Below the pieces are notes generated by a model. The model had not been told where the DNA came from. It saw nothing but the letters and a program-made list of their open reading frames with translations, and did no database searches. Shown piece after piece: positions 15,186 through 15,308 of a stretch of DNA of 15,308 nucleotides. How positions within the stretch are numbered: position 1 is the first letter of the stretch; the number at the start of each line of letters is the position of its first letter. Position numbers and translations under genes: made by a program. The stretch comes from an uncultured Lachnospiraceae bacterium (GTDB lineage: Bacteria > Bacillota > Clostridia > Lachnospirales > Lachnospiraceae), in assembly GCA_947594335.1 (NCBI GenBank), contig CANQEC010000035.1:1-15308 (forward strand), read 5' to 3'.

Positions 15186-15219
15186 AGACTATACACCAAT
15201 AGATAAGGAGATTTGCAGA

Positions 15220-15308
15220 ATGTATCAAATAAATTATAACCGGCCCGTGCATGTCCACTTTATCGGTATCGGAGGCATCAGCATGAGCGGCCTTGCGGCT
15301 GTTCCCCT
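15220..15308 (+). CDS. murC: UDP-N-acetylmuramate--L-alanine ligase, first 29 codons, cut by window edge
   Basis: The 5' end of murC, whose product adds L-alanine to UDP-MurNAc in peptidoglycan precursor synthesis in the cytoplasm. The visible residues include VHFIGIGGISMSGLA, the diagnostic N-terminal Rossmann motif of MurC (GIGGxxMSGLA). AAGGAG (15205-15210) lies nine bases before the ATG. The gene is divergent from glgC and continues beyond the right edge. The Mur ligase ATP-binding and catalytic domains are out of view, so the assignment rests on this motif alone. Confidence 0.85.
   Translation, partial: MYQINYNRPVHVHFIGIGGISMSGLAAVP

Larger units (their letters stand above)
14887..15219. 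other. Divergent intergenic region between glgC and murC
   Basis: About 330 bases without a gene. The left part (14887-14965) is the G+C-rich glgC leader with a possible hairpin. The part from about 14985 to 15150 is strongly AT-rich and contains short T- and A-runs. The right part holds the murC promoter and ribosome site. I see no RNA gene in it. Confidence 0.7.

Overview
The window looks like chromosomal DNA of a spore-forming Clostridia species, most likely a Lachnospiraceae member. The reasons are moderately high G+C coding DNA with AT-rich promoters, strong AGGAGG-type ribosome binding sites, a SipL-type spore morphogenesis protein (SPOCS/DUF3794 plus LysM), SpoVG, the paired GlgC/GlgD subunits typical of Firmicutes, and a YfhO membrane protein. 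I cannot name the genus. Most genes are recognisable housekeeping or sporulation genes. I see no prophage, CRISPR array, toxin-antitoxin pair or defence island.

Layout. Positions 1-9368 are read leftwards. In order of transcription they are a PrcB-like lipoprotein and sipL (probably one sporulation unit), then a strong sigma-A-type promoter and leader ahead of ispE, a GntR/FCD regulator, a large YfhO membrane protein, a PfkB-family kinase, a cytidylate-kinase-like protein, and the 5' part of panE, which runs off the left edge. Two unrelated tandem-repeat arrays lie between genes of this run. One (2436-2590) begins inside the 3' end of yfhO. The other (398-654) lies just before panE.

Positions 9680-11985 are read rightwards: malQ (4-alpha-glucanotransferase), interrupted by one in-frame TAG, then plsC (acylglycerol-phosphate acyltransferase). 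A 174-bp hairpin-forming element with MITE-like ends (12014-12187) fills the gap between plsC and the convergent spoVG.

Positions 12194-14886 are read leftwards: glgC, glgD (overlapping ATGA) and spoVG, probably one operon that makes ADP-glucose for glycogen. At the right edge murC starts rightwards from a divergent promoter region (14887-15219).

How the parts fit: glgC/glgD (synthesis) and malQ (glucan remodelling) concern storage glycogen. lipoprotein-sipL and spoVG concern sporulation. ispE makes isoprenoid precursors for cell-envelope carriers, murC makes peptidoglycan precursor, and plsC and yfhO act on membrane or envelope. The observations most worth checking are the amber codon in malQ, the MITE-like element, the two repeat arrays, and a TTGTATACAA palindrome at the predicted start of the ispE-gntR transcript that could be the GntR protein's own operator.
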